Notes under the pieces: model-generated
Told to the model about the DNA's origin: nothing
The model's input: only the letters and a program-made list of their open reading frames with translations
The model's database searches: none
Shown here: piece after piece, positions 15,183-25,046 of the stretch
Position numbering within the stretch: position 1 is the stretch's first letter
How the letters are laid out: each line of letters begins with the position of its first letter
Translations under genes and position numbers: made by a program
NCBI GenBank assembly: GCA_023252195.1
Contig: JAHEXI010000005.1
Coordinates: forward strand, 1-64,000
Direction of reading: 5' to 3'
From: Pseudonocardiales bacterium
Lineage (GTDB): Bacteria > Actinomycetota > Actinomycetes > Mycobacteriales > Pseudonocardiaceae
DNA: 64,000 nucleotides

Positions 15183-18103
15183 CCGGGTGCCCCCCCTGCG
15201 TGTGCTGGTATGTGCTCGTGTGTGCGGTCCGCCGCGCCCTGTGCGGTCCATGCCAAGGGGGTCCAAGCCACCGCGTAGGGCCCAGGTTCAGTGCCCACCG
15301 CGGTCTGCACCCAACGGCTGGGCCCTGCAGCACCGGTAGCGACCAGCAGCCGATCCCCATCGACCCGCTCGATCGCGAACTGGTGTGGTCGCCCGCCCAA
15401 TCCGGTGCCGGTGGCTTTGGCCACGGCCTCCTTGGCGGTCCAGAACCGGGTCACCCAGCTCGCCCGCTGCGCATCAGATGAGCTCTGGGTGTCGAGCAGG
15501 CGGCGTTCGGCGCCGGTGAGGATAGCTGCCACGGTACGTTCGTCGCGGTAGGTGATCTGCTCGATGTCGATGCCGACGCCGGTCGGGCACAGGTCAGGAC
15601 TGCCGACGAGGGCCGCGGCCAGCGATCCGGTGTGTGCCAGAGACACCTGCGGCGGTTCGTCGAACGGCCCCGCCACTCGTGGTTGTCCCGAGATGTCGTT
15701 GCTGACGGTGATCTCGATCGGGAACACCGGGCCGGCACCCGCGTCCCAGAGCCACTGCCGGACCGCGTCTTTGACCGCGACGCGGCCCAGCAGCCACTGT
15801 CGCGCTGCACGGGGGTTGCGCCGCTGGTATTCCGCGCGTTCGGCGGCGCTGAGATATCGGCGCATGAACAGCTCCCGAGTCGCCGGATCCGGCCACGGAT
15901 CCTGGAGCAGGTACCACCCGCCGGGCTGACGCTGTGCGATCCGGTTGCGCTCCGGGAAGAGGTGGACCTGCCAGGTTGCCTCATCGGTGTCGAAGCGGCG
16001 ACCCCGCCAGCGATCGATGCGAGCCCATAGTCGGCCGTCCGCGCGCCGCAGATCGAGGTCGGCGACCACCTCGGTGTCGGTGACCGAGACGATCCGGATC
16101 GCGCAGGACATCCGCTCACCGGGCAGCGGGTGCGGGCCGTACCAGTGCAGCCGCGCGACCGCAGTCGGGTATGCGAGCAGGTTCACCGACAGCCGCCTCA
16201 TGATCCAAAGGCCGAGGAGCTGTCCGGCGTTGTCGAGCAGCGCGCCGGGAGCCGCCGAGGCCGCGAGCACACCCTGAATACCGTCGTCACCGATCGGGCC
16301 CACCTCGACCACCCCCTGGAATCGGGGGCCGTGGAACATCCACCGGTCGCGGTACACCGCCGCCGCGGTGACGTCGCACGGACAATCACCGGGCAACGGC
16401 CGGTCGGGTTCGTCAGGAGGTACCGGGTAGCTACCGGCGAGCAGCACCGTGCCGCGAGCGTAGCCGTCGAGTATCACCGAGACATTGCCGTCCGAGTCGA
16501 GCGACGCGCTGGTCGTGACGGTCACCGGTGGGGCGACGGCCAACCAGCGCAGCGCCTGCACGTCCTGGATCCCCACGACGGTGCTGCCGGGCCTCAGGGC
16601 TCGCGCGGTGTCGGCCATGAGTTCGAGGATGGTGGTCAACGGCACTACCGGGAACCGGTCAGCCGGCTCGGCCCAGCCATCCGGCTGCCGGTAGAAGCAG
16701 TGGTCGACGAGGTAGGGCATCGTAGCCAGGGAGAGGGTGCGCATAGTGCTGACCTGCCTGGCCATCGCGCTTGCCGGCCTGGGGGCGGTCCGTGCCCAGG
16801 CGCTCAGGACATCCGTGGCCGCGGCTGCGGCGTCGCGCAGTGCAGCCTCAAGCTCGGCCAGCACAGGGTGCTCCGCGGCGGGCAGTTGCGGCGCCCTGTC
16901 GAGGGTGCCCAGGACCGGAGCTGGCGGCGTGCATGGTAACCGGTGGAACCGGGGCGCCCAGCCCTCCACCCACAATGCGGCGGCGACCCGCCGGAGCTGG
17001 TCGAGCCCGGACCGCCGGGGGATGTTGGCGCTCACCGCGAGGTGCGGCAGACCCACCAGGGTGTCGGCCACAAAAGCGGGCAGGCTCCCGGTGCCCACCT
17101 GGACGAACGCCCGCGTGCCCTGCTCGTAGAGCCGTCGGACGAGCGGACCGAAACGAACCGGTTCGAGGAGGTGGCGGGTGATGAGGTCGCGGATGCGGTC
17201 GGGGTCGTCGGGGTAGCGGTCGACCGTGGTGGCCGACCAGATCGGGTGGGTCGGCGGCTGCACCGGCAGCCGGTCGAAGATGTCCAGGATCCCGCGCAAG
17301 TAGGGTTTGAGCATCGGCGAGTGGAAACCAGACCGAAACGGCAGCACCTGACCGGTGATCCCGCGTTCCTGCAGTCGGTCCAGGACGGCGCCCACGGTAG
17401 CTTCCGCACCACAGATGATCGACTGATGGGGGCAGTTGTCGTGCGAGACCACGACTTCCTCCGGGTCGCCGATCGCGTCGGCCGCCTGCGCCGCCCCGCA
17501 CCCGAGCGCGGCGAACGCGACGCCGGGTACGTGCAGCGTGGCCGGGTCGAATGAGGCGATGAAGTCCTCGACCGCCCGGCGCGGATGGATTCCAGCGGAG
17601 GTCATCGCGTTCCATTCGCCGACGCTATGCCCCGCCACCAGGTCAGGAATCACGCCGAGCTCGCGCAGCGCCGCGTCGAGTAGCCGACCGACGGCGAAGA
17701 CGCCGAGGCCGTGCCGGCCCAGTACATCGGTAGCGGCGAGATCGGGCCGGTCCAGCCCGAAGTGGTCGGCAACGTCGTCCACCCGAGGCTCGAACTCCTG
17801 CTCCAGCCCAGGGAAGATGAACGCCAGCCGGCCCGGCGCGGGCTCTGGAAGCAACGGCGTGGTGGTGAACCAGACGTCGTCACGACCCCGCCACGCCGTG
17901 CCCTGTGCAATGATCCTGCGGGCCAGCACCAGCCGGCGTGCGGTGGGAGCAACGATCGCCAACCGGCTGGGCCCACTGGCCGCTGGGATGCTCGCGTCGT
18001 CCCGGTCGAGTAGTTCGCCATCCGGTACGTCAAGCTGCCGGGTCAGCTCGGCAGCCGTGCTGCCGGCTAGCAGCAGCACCCGCTCGGGCACCCATTCAGC
18101 CAT
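15179..18103 (-). CDS. AT-DH-phosphopantetheinyl transferase megasynthase subunit
   Basis: A 974-aa protein with three domains. An acyltransferase fills about 90-390: FIFPGLEQ, nucleophile GHSVGEW (serine 160) and FHSP (histidine 261). A product-template/dehydratase double hot-dog lies at about 460-710: VDHCFYRQ with histidine 468, MFHGPRFQGV near 590 and LLDNAGQLL with aspartate 624, the DxxxQ of active PKS dehydratases. A Sfp-type phosphopantetheinyl transferase fills about 750-950: GVGIDIE (aspartate 846) and FWTAKEAVAK (lysines 891 and 896). In-line PPTase and DH are known from enediyne and PUFA synthases. This subunit should load an acyl unit, dehydrate the beta-hydroxy intermediate and activate the operon's carriers. 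It overlaps the PKS stop by eight bases. Confidence 0.85.
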   Translation of the reverse strand: MAEWVPERVLLLAGSTAAELTRQLDVPDGELLDRDDASIPAASGPSRLAIVAPTARRLVLARRIIAQGTAWRGRDDVWFTTTPLLPEPAPGRLAFIFPGLEQEFEPRVDDVADHFGLDRPDLAATDVLGRHGLGVFAVGRLLDAALRELGVIPDLVAGHSVGEWNAMTSAGIHPRRAVEDFIASFDPATLHVPGVAFAALGCGAAQAADAIGDPEEVVVSHDNCPHQSIICGAEATVGAVLDRLQERGITGQVLPFRSGFHSPMLKPYLRGILDIFDRLPVQPPTHPIWSATTVDRYPDDPDRIRDLITRHLLEPVRFGPLVRRLYEQGTRAFVQVGTGSLPAFVADTLVGLPHLAVSANIPRRSGLDQLRRVAAALWVEGWAPRFHRLPCTPPAPVLGTLDRAPQLPAAEHPVLAELEAALRDAAAAATDVLSAWARTAPRPASAMARQVSTMRTLSLATMPYLVDHCFYRQPDGWAEPADRFPVVPLTTILELMADTARALRPGSTVVGIQDVQALRWLAVAPPVTVTTSASLDSDGNVSVILDGYARGTVLLAGSYPVPPDEPDRPLPGDCPCDVTAAAVYRDRWMFHGPRFQGVVEVGPIGDDGIQGVLAASAAPGALLDNAGQLLGLWIMRRLSVNLLAYPTAVARLHWYGPHPLPGERMSCAIRIVSVTDTEVVADLDLRRADGRLWARIDRWRGRRFDTDEATWQVHLFPERNRIAQRQPGGWYLLQDPWPDPATRELFMRRYLSAAERAEYQRRNPRAARQWLLGRVAVKDAVRQWLWDAGAGPVFPIEITVSNDISGQPRVAGPFDEPPQVSLAHTGSLAAALVGSPDLCPTGVGIDIEQITYRDERTVAAILTGAERRLLDTQSSSDAQRASWVTRFWTAKEAVAKATGTGLGGRPHQFAIERVDGDRLLVATGAAGPSRWVQTAVGTEPGPYAVAWTPLAWTAQGAADRTHEHIPAHAGGAPG

Positions 18104-21100
18104 CCTGGCCGACCTCGAAAGCCGCTGGGTCGCCGCACATGTACATCACCTGAGGCTCGGTGCCGCCGGCCAACTCGGCGAGCAGGCACGCGACGCCGTC
18201 ATCGGGTTCGATCAACCCGATGCCGCGCCGGGCGTACTCACGCTCCACTTCGGCGGAGACCATCCCGGTGCCATCATCGGGTGCCGCCCACGGGCCCCAG
18301 TCGACCGCGACGACCCGGCCCCGGGTCCGGCCCGCCCAGATCCGGGCCAGTGTGTCCAGCGCGTCATTGGCGGCGGCGTAGTCGACCTGCCCGCGGTTGC
18401 CGAACACTCCCGACACACTGCCGAACAGAACCAGGAAACCGAGATCGTCCCGGACCGCGCTGGCCAGCGCTCGCGCCCCGTCGACCTTGGTCGCCCACAC
18501 TCGAGTGAACTCCTCGGGGGACTTGTCGGCGAGCAGGCGATCGGCCAACACTCCGGCACCATGGACGATGCCGTCCAGCCGCCCATGACGCTGATATACG
18601 CCTTCCACCAGAGCGCTCATCGCCGCTGGGTCTCGTACATCGACCGCGGAATAGCGAACCGAGGTGGCCAGTCCGGACAGCTGCGCCAGCGTTGCCCTGA
18701 TCTCCCGGTGTGCCAGGATCTGGCTGGTCACCGCCTCGATCTGGGCCGGCGTGCGGCCCCCAACCTGCGCCAGCACTCGGCGCAACGCCATCCGGTCGGT
18801 CGCCGCCGAGGTCAGTGGATCCTCGGGCCCGCCGGGCGCGGGCGTGCGGCCGACCAGCTCCAGGTGACCGGCACCGGCCCGAGCCAGACCCATCGCGACC
18901 TGCGCGGTGATGCCGCGGGCACCGCCGGTGAGCAACACCACCGAATCCCGTTCCAGCGTGAGCTCACCGGCTGCGTCGGGGTTTAGTGGCGCGGCGCAGA
19001 GTCGCAACGTGACGCGCTCTCCGGCCGAGTAGCCCACCGCGGTGGGCGCGTCGAGGGTGAGCAGTTCGCCGAGCAGGTACCCGGCGATGTGGACCGGTTG
19101 CTCCTTGGGGTCCACGTCGACGGCCCGGATGCGGCGGTCCGGGAACTCGCGGGCGACCGTGCGGGCCAGGCCGGGCAGCCCGACGCCGGCGACCCCGTTC
19201 GCGTTGTGACCCCGGCCGAACCTGCCCCCCGAGCCGGTGACGACGATGAGTTGGCCGAGCCCACCGAGGATGGCGTCGCGGATGGCGGCGAACCCATCCG
19301 GTAGCAGCGGTGGCCGGCCCCGGTCCAACGCGGCCAGGTGGATAAGGGCGTCGGTCCTGGTCACTTCAATGGGCTGATCTGGGCTCAGCAGCCGCACATC
19401 GGCACCGCGCCGCTCTAACAGCATGGACAGCTCTAGCGCGATGCCCACACCGTCGCCCACGATGGCGATCCGACGCCCAGCAAGCGACGCGTCGGGTGAT
19501 GCGGCCAGCGGAGGAAGCCCCGCGACGTCGACGAGATAGCGGCGCGCTCGTTGCGGTGACGTGGCCGGTGCTGGCACTGGTACCAGTGCTGGTGCACCAG
19601 CCCGGTCGGTGATCCAGTCGACGATTCCACGGATCGTCCGGCGCCGGGTCAGCTGTTCGGTCACCGAGTCGTCCGATGCGGCGCCGGTGACAGCCAGCCC
19701 GAGCCGGTCGGTGAGCAGACCGATCAGCTCGGTGCGCTTGATTGAGTCGATACTCAGGTCTGCTTCCAAGTCGAGGTCGGCCTCGAGCATGTCCACTGGG
19801 TAGCCGGTCCGTTCGCTGACCAGCGACCGCACGGTCGCTAGCACCGACTCTGGAGTCAAATCGGGCGAGGAATCGGGCGTGAGCTCACCCGGCTCGGATG
19901 CTGTGGCAGGGCTGCGTTCGGGTGCGTGATCAGCGGCGATCTCCGCTACGGCAGCTGGCGAGGTGGCATTTGACAGGCTGGCGTTCGACCCACTGGCAGA
20001 TGGTATGACTGGGTTACCGAGGTAGCCGAGCATGACTTCGCGCTGAGCGGCGATCAGCTCACGAGTGCTGCGCAGGAACTCCAACACAGCCGCATCGGAC
20101 TGACCCTCGGTGGCGGGCCGGACGCCGTTGGGCACGGCACCGTTGGTCATGGCGACCTGCTGCGCGGGGCGCAAACCGCCCGGCAGGTACTGCCCGTCGG
20201 CGGACTTGACCAGGTAACCGTTGACCAGCCAGCCGGGCCGGCGTGGCAGCACTGGCATCGACACCGTCCGCGTGTCACGCCCGTGGAACAGCGCGGCTGG
20301 ATCGACCGGAACCCCAGTGACGGCCAGCTCGCCGAGCACTCGCAGCAGCCGCCGTATCCCGGGCTCGCCCGGTACGTCGGTGGCGACCGCGACGTGCGGC
20401 CGGTTCCGCAAGATCGTGCCGATCAGCTGGGTCAGCACCCGGCCCGGGCCGGCCTCGACGAAGACCCGGACGCCGGCTGCGTACATCGCCTCCACCTGCT
20501 CGACGAACCGGACCGGCTCGGCGATGTGAGCGGCCAGTGTCTTACGCACAGCGCCGGGGTCGGTTGGATACGGCGAAGCCGTGGTGTTCGACCACACCGG
20601 CAGCCGCGGTGACCCGACCGCGCGGCGGTCCAGTTCTGCGGCGAAGATCGGCGTAGCACCGGCCACCACCGGACTGTGAAACGCGCACGCCACCGGGATG
20701 CGGGCGCCGGTCACGCCTGCCTCGGCGAGCCGGTTCAGGGCGGCCTGCACAGCCGGAGTGGGTCCGGAGATCACTGCCTGGCCGGGTGCGTTGTGGTTGG
20801 CCACCACGACCGGTCCGTTTCCCAGCACCGCCTGGACCTTTTCGACAGTTGCGGTGATCGCCGCCATCGTCCCGGGATCGGGTCCGGCAGCCGCGAGGAT
20901 GGCCCGGCCACGGGCCTCGCTGAGGGCCAGCAACTCGGCAGGCTCGATGACGCCGGCCGCGGCCAGCGCGACCAGTTCGCCGTAGCTGTGCCCACCGACA
21001 TGGTCGGGGTGCACGCCCAGGGACGTGAGCATCTCGTGCATGGCCAGCCCGGCGATTCCCAGTGCTGGCTGGGCGATCCGGGTATCGGTCAGCGCGGCCC

Positions 21101-24100
21101 GCTGCCGCGCCGACTCCTCTTTGCTGAACGCGGCCGGCGGGAACATCAAGTCGGCCCACCGGTCGCCGAGCTCTAGGAATCGGCGAAGCCGGGGAAACGC
21201 CACGAACAGGTCCGCCAGCATGCCGGGACGTTGGCTGCCTTGCCCGGGGAACAGGAAGGCGACCTGACCAGCGATCCCAGCTTCTTCGGATGCGATGAAC
21301 ACGTCATCTGTCGCGGCGGCCTCTCGGGCGCCACTGAGCTTGGCCGCCAGGTCGTCCAGATCGTCGGCCACCATCGCAACCCACACCCGACCACGACGGG
21401 AGCCGCACACCGTCCGGGCGAGATCCCGCAGCCGCCAGGGGCGGCCGGCTGCGTCATTGGCCGTGAGCAATTCGGCCAGCCGGTCCATCTCTGCGACCGC
21501 CGAGGTTCGGTCCACGCCGGCAAACAGGAACAGCTCGGCCGGCCAGGCGTCCAATCCGTGTCGCGGTTCGGGTGCCCCCTCATAGGAAGACAGCACGGCG
21601 TGGAAATTCGTGCCGCCGAACCCGAACGCGCTCACCCCAGCGACCCGGCGCGCCGTGGATGCCCAGGGTCGCACGGCGACATCGAAGGAGAACGGGCTGC
21701 TGGCGCGGTCCCAGTACGGGTTCGGATCACGCAGCTGGCCCGTCGGTGGACGTATCCCGGTGTGCACCGCGCGTGCCGCTTTGATCAGCCCGGCTAGCCC
21801 GGCGGTGCACTTGGTGTGTCCGATCTGCGATTTCACCGATCCCAGGGTGCAGCTGCCGATCGGCGTGCCGGCCGCGGTGAACAGTTCGGTCAATACCGCC
21901 AGCTCGGTGCGGTCCCCGACTACAGTGCCGGTGCCATGCGCCTCCACCAATCCGACCTCGGCTGGTGAGATCCCGGCCATCCGGTAGGCGCGGTCCAGCG
22001 CTCTGCGCTGCCCTTCCGGCCGCGGCGCGGTCAGCCCGAGCGAGCGCCCATCGCTGGCCGAGCCGATTCCGTTGATCACCGCGTAGATCCGGTCCCCGTC
22101 GCGTTCGGCGTCGGCCAACCGCTTGAGTACCACGCACGCCACGCCCTCGCCGAGCGCGATGCCATCTGCGGAGGCGTCGAAGGGGCGGCACCGACCGGTC
22201 TGCGAAAGCGCCTGCACCGCGGCGAACATCAGGTAGTAGTGGATGCCGTTGTTCACATCGGCACCACCGGCCAGCACCATGCTGCTGGTGCCGGCCCGCA
22301 GCTCCTTGCAGGCCAGGTCGAGGGCGGCCAGCGCGGAGGCGCAGGCCGCGTCCACGGTGTAGTTGGCACCACCGAGATCCAACCGGTTGGCGATCCGCCC
22401 GGCGATCACGTTGGCCAGCACCCCGGGGAAGGAGTCTTCGGTGACCTTCGGTAGCTGCTCCTCCAGCTCAGGTGGCAGCACCCCATGGTAGGACGGGTAG
22501 AGCGAGCGGAACCCGTAGGCGCTGGCCAGGTCGGCGCCGCCTTCGGCGCCGAAGATCACCGACGTGCGCTCCCGGTCGAAGGCCCGCTGCGCGTACCCAG
22601 CGTCGCGCAGCGCGCGGGCGGCGACCTCCAGCGCCAACAACTGGACCGGCTCGATGCTGGTCAGCGCGGCTGGCGGGATGCCGTAGGTCAACGCGTCAAA
22701 CGGGATGTCCGGCAGGAAGCCGCCGCCCCACTTCGCGGCCTCGCTGTACACGGCTGGGTCCCACCGGCCGGGCGGCACCTCGGTGACCGAATCGACCCCA
22801 GCCACCACGTTGGCCCAGTACGCGGACAGGTCACCGGCGCCCGGAAACACTCCGGCCATGCCCACGATCGCCACGTCCAGCGGCTGGGTTTCCGGTAGCT
22901 CGCTCTCCGGGTTACCGGGGGCCGCTTCGACGCCCAGTTCGGCGGCCCGTGCGGCGAGGAAATCGGCCGCCCCCTCGGTGACCTGGACGTGCAGCGCCTT
23001 GATCGTCGTGGTTGCACTGCGCAACATGGCTACGTCACCGACCATGATCATGCCGTCGCGGTACTGCACCTGCTCGTCCACCGGAACTAATGCCGCACCC
23101 TCGCGGCGCAGCCCCTTGCTGGCGATCCTCAGCCGACCCAGGTTGAGCTGCTCCAGCTCGGTCCACATCTGATCGCGCGGTATCCCGTCTGCCGCCATCC
23201 GGGCCCGGGTCTGGGCAAAGGTGCGCAGGTATGGCGTGTCCGCGCAGCGGGTGGCGTGGTTGGGTGCGGTTTCCAGCAGCACGGTGCGCTCGCAGGCCAG
23301 CGCGACCTGCTGCAGCCCGGGCACGATGGCCCCGGCCGTGATCGCTTCCTCGGTGAACAGGTATGCAGTGCCCATCAACATCCCGATTTGGCCGCCCCGT
23401 TCGACCAGCGGCGCGGCCAACGCGGTGACCATGGCCGCCGAACGCTCGTCGTGAATTCCCCCGGCGAACAGCACTTGCAGCTGGCTGGCGCACCCGTGCG
23501 CATCGTCGTAGTGCAGTAGTCGCTGTAGCTGGATTTCCCACAGCGGGAAGCTGGCCTGCGGTCCAATGTGCCCGCCGCACTCACGGCCTTCGAACACGAA
23601 CCGGCGGGCTCCGTCGGCCAGGAACCGGTCCAGCAGGCCGGGGGAGGGCACGTGGAGAAATGTCGCGATCCCGGCGGCCTCCAGCGGCACCGCTTGGTCC
23701 GGTCGGCCCCCGGCGATCAGTGCGTAGGGAGGACGCACCTGGTGCACCGCGGCCAGCTGGGCGTCGCGGACATCCGCCGGAACAAAACCGAGGATGCCTA
23801 CTCCCCAGGGCCGCCCATCGAGCTGGGCGGCGGTCTGCTCGAGCAGCGCGCGCGCCTGCTCGCCGTTACTCAACGCCAAAGCCAGAAACGGTAGCCCGCC
23901 CGCCGACGCCACCTCGACGGCGAACTCGGCCCGGTCACTGACCCGGGTCATCGGGCCCTGCACCACGAGTGGCCGGATGCCGTGCGCGGTCTGCGACGCA
24001 GCGCTGCGCAGCTGGCCGGTGACTGCCGCGCGGATCGCCGCCACGACGCCCCCTGCGGTCACATACCGCTGGGCCAGCCCATCGGCCAGCGCGCCGTCCT

Positions 24101-24821
24101 GGCCGATAGGCAGCGCACCAAGATCCCTCGCACCCAGCCTGGCGGCCACCGAATCGGGGTCCACCGCCGGTAGATCAGGGCGCGTGTAGAGGCGGTGACC
24201 GCCGACGATCACGGTCTCGCTGCCGTCCATCAGCCGGATCGCCGCAGCTACCTCGTCCGGCAGATCGGCCTCGGCGACCAGCGCCAGCTGCGCGTCTATG
24301 ACGACCCCAGCCGCACCGCCGGCCACCGCCGCGGCAGCCGTGTGCAGCCCGATCCCGCCGGCCGCCCAGACCGGAATGTTGATCTGCGGGTCAGCCAGCA
24401 GCTGCTGCAGCAGCACGAACGTCGTCGTGACGCCGACCCGGCCACCGGCTTCGGCACCCTTGGCGATCAATCCGTACGCCCCCGCCCGGACCGCAGCCCG
24501 GGCCTGCGCAACCGAAACGACCTCGACGACCGCGCGCCGCCCAGATGCGATGGGCCACGGTGAACCGAGCCCGTGCACGACCATGTCGACCTGCTCCGGC
24601 AGATCGGCCGGCCCCAGCGGGCACTCCGGCGGTACCCGGACCCCGAACGCGCCGCCCCACCACCGGCAGACGTCTGCCAGGGCGGCCCGTGCCCGCCCCG
24701 CGTCCTGGCCCAGGTTGAGGACGCTCACCGCACCGGCTCGCGCGAGCGCTACCACGAGAGCTGCGTTGGGCTCCTCGAAAGGTGTGATCCCCACGACCAG
24801 CTCTTGGTCATGCATGGTCAT
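18096..24821 (-). CDS. Iterative PUFA/enediyne-like PKS: NMO-ER, KS, AT, ACP, KR
   Basis: A 2,241-aa synthase. Residues 1-230 and 280-560 are two nitronate-monooxygenase/PfaD-like TIM barrels; the second keeps ECGGHIG (near 414-420), while the first has EAGGRVG, without the histidine. The ketosynthase (about 645-1080) has DAACAS (cysteine 827), EAHGTGT (histidine 962) and GHTKCTAG (histidine 1002). The acyltransferase (about 1185-1500) has GHSYGE (serine 1279) and FHSP (1382). The ACP (about 1655-1730) has LSIDSIKR (serine 1693), the PUFA-type motif. The ketoreductase (about 1780-2230) has TGGARGIT and tyrosine 2148. There is no thioesterase. The first gene of a six-gene coupled operon; GAAGAGGG precedes the ATG. 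Product unknown; a reduced acyl chain is likely. Confidence 0.9.
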   Translation of the reverse strand: MTMHDQELVVGITPFEEPNAALVVALARAGAVSVLNLGQDAGRARAALADVCRWWGGAFGVRVPPECPLGPADLPEQVDMVVHGLGSPWPIASGRRAVVEVVSVAQARAAVRAGAYGLIAKGAEAGGRVGVTTTFVLLQQLLADPQINIPVWAAGGIGLHTAAAAVAGGAAGVVIDAQLALVAEADLPDEVAAAIRLMDGSETVIVGGHRLYTRPDLPAVDPDSVAARLGARDLGALPIGQDGALADGLAQRYVTAGGVVAAIRAAVTGQLRSAASQTAHGIRPLVVQGPMTRVSDRAEFAVEVASAGGLPFLALALSNGEQARALLEQTAAQLDGRPWGVGILGFVPADVRDAQLAAVHQVRPPYALIAGGRPDQAVPLEAAGIATFLHVPSPGLLDRFLADGARRFVFEGRECGGHIGPQASFPLWEIQLQRLLHYDDAHGCASQLQVLFAGGIHDERSAAMVTALAAPLVERGGQIGMLMGTAYLFTEEAITAGAIVPGLQQVALACERTVLLETAPNHATRCADTPYLRTFAQTRARMAADGIPRDQMWTELEQLNLGRLRIASKGLRREGAALVPVDEQVQYRDGMIMVGDVAMLRSATTTIKALHVQVTEGAADFLAARAAELGVEAAPGNPESELPETQPLDVAIVGMAGVFPGAGDLSAYWANVVAGVDSVTEVPPGRWDPAVYSEAAKWGGGFLPDIPFDALTYGIPPAALTSIEPVQLLALEVAARALRDAGYAQRAFDRERTSVIFGAEGGADLASAYGFRSLYPSYHGVLPPELEEQLPKVTEDSFPGVLANVIAGRIANRLDLGGANYTVDAACASALAALDLACKELRAGTSSMVLAGGADVNNGIHYYLMFAAVQALSQTGRCRPFDASADGIALGEGVACVVLKRLADAERDGDRIYAVINGIGSASDGRSLGLTAPRPEGQRRALDRAYRMAGISPAEVGLVEAHGTGTVVGDRTELAVLTELFTAAGTPIGSCTLGSVKSQIGHTKCTAGLAGLIKAARAVHTGIRPPTGQLRDPNPYWDRASSPFSFDVAVRPWASTARRVAGVSAFGFGGTNFHAVLSSYEGAPEPRHGLDAWPAELFLFAGVDRTSAVAEMDRLAELLTANDAAGRPWRLRDLARTVCGSRRGRVWVAMVADDLDDLAAKLSGAREAAATDDVFIASEEAGIAGQVAFLFPGQGSQRPGMLADLFVAFPRLRRFLELGDRWADLMFPPAAFSKEESARQRAALTDTRIAQPALGIAGLAMHEMLTSLGVHPDHVGGHSYGELVALAAAGVIEPAELLALSEARGRAILAAAGPDPGTMAAITATVEKVQAVLGNGPVVVANHNAPGQAVISGPTPAVQAALNRLAEAGVTGARIPVACAFHSPVVAGATPIFAAELDRRAVGSPRLPVWSNTTASPYPTDPGAVRKTLAAHIAEPVRFVEQVEAMYAAGVRVFVEAGPGRVLTQLIGTILRNRPHVAVATDVPGEPGIRRLLRVLGELAVTGVPVDPAALFHGRDTRTVSMPVLPRRPGWLVNGYLVKSADGQYLPGGLRPAQQVAMTNGAVPNGVRPATEGQSDAAVLEFLRSTRELIAAQREVMLGYLGNPVIPSASGSNASLSNATSPAAVAEIAADHAPERSPATASEPGELTPDSSPDLTPESVLATVRSLVSERTGYPVDMLEADLDLEADLSIDSIKRTELIGLLTDRLGLAVTGAASDDSVTEQLTRRRTIRGIVDWITDRAGAPALVPVPAPATSPQRARRYLVDVAGLPPLAASPDASLAGRRIAIVGDGVGIALELSMLLERRGADVRLLSPDQPIEVTRTDALIHLAALDRGRPPLLPDGFAAIRDAILGGLGQLIVVTGSGGRFGRGHNANGVAGVGLPGLARTVAREFPDRRIRAVDVDPKEQPVHIAGYLLGELLTLDAPTAVGYSAGERVTLRLCAAPLNPDAAGELTLERDSVVLLTGGARGITAQVAMGLARAGAGHLELVGRTPAPGGPEDPLTSAATDRMALRRVLAQVGGRTPAQIEAVTSQILAHREIRATLAQLSGLATSVRYSAVDVRDPAAMSALVEGVYQRHGRLDGIVHGAGVLADRLLADKSPEEFTRVWATKVDGARALASAVRDDLGFLVLFGSVSGVFGNRGQVDYAAANDALDTLARIWAGRTRGRVVAVDWGPWAAPDDGTGMVSAEVEREYARRGIGLIEPDDGVACLLAELAGGTEPQVMYMCGDPAAFEVGQDG

Positions 24822-25046
24822 CCTCGGCCCTCTTCTCCGTACCCGGGTTTAGCCCGGTAGTCCGCACCTGGGTCCTGACCTGGCCCCGGGGCGTGCGTCT
24901 AGTCGATGTGCAGGCTGGGGCGACCCGGGTGGTCCCCCTTGGTGATCACCCGGGTCCGCCGACCGACGAGGTGCGTGGTGGCTGACAGGCATGCCGCCTC
25001 AGGGAGGTGGTCAGCGCGCGTGGCTGCGCTCTAGGGCGCAGCTCCG

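Noticed and set aside
14886-15266. Longer ACP starting at 15266
   Set aside because: The extra 28 residues are arginine/glycine/threonine-rich and overlap the PPTase end; ATG 15182 overlaps the upstream stop by ATGA and gives a normal ACP.
24899-24990. Minus-strand frame ending TKGDHPGRPSLHID with GC-rich third positions
   Set aside because: Apart from a GTG giving only 16 residues there is no usable start codon, so it cannot be listed as a gene.
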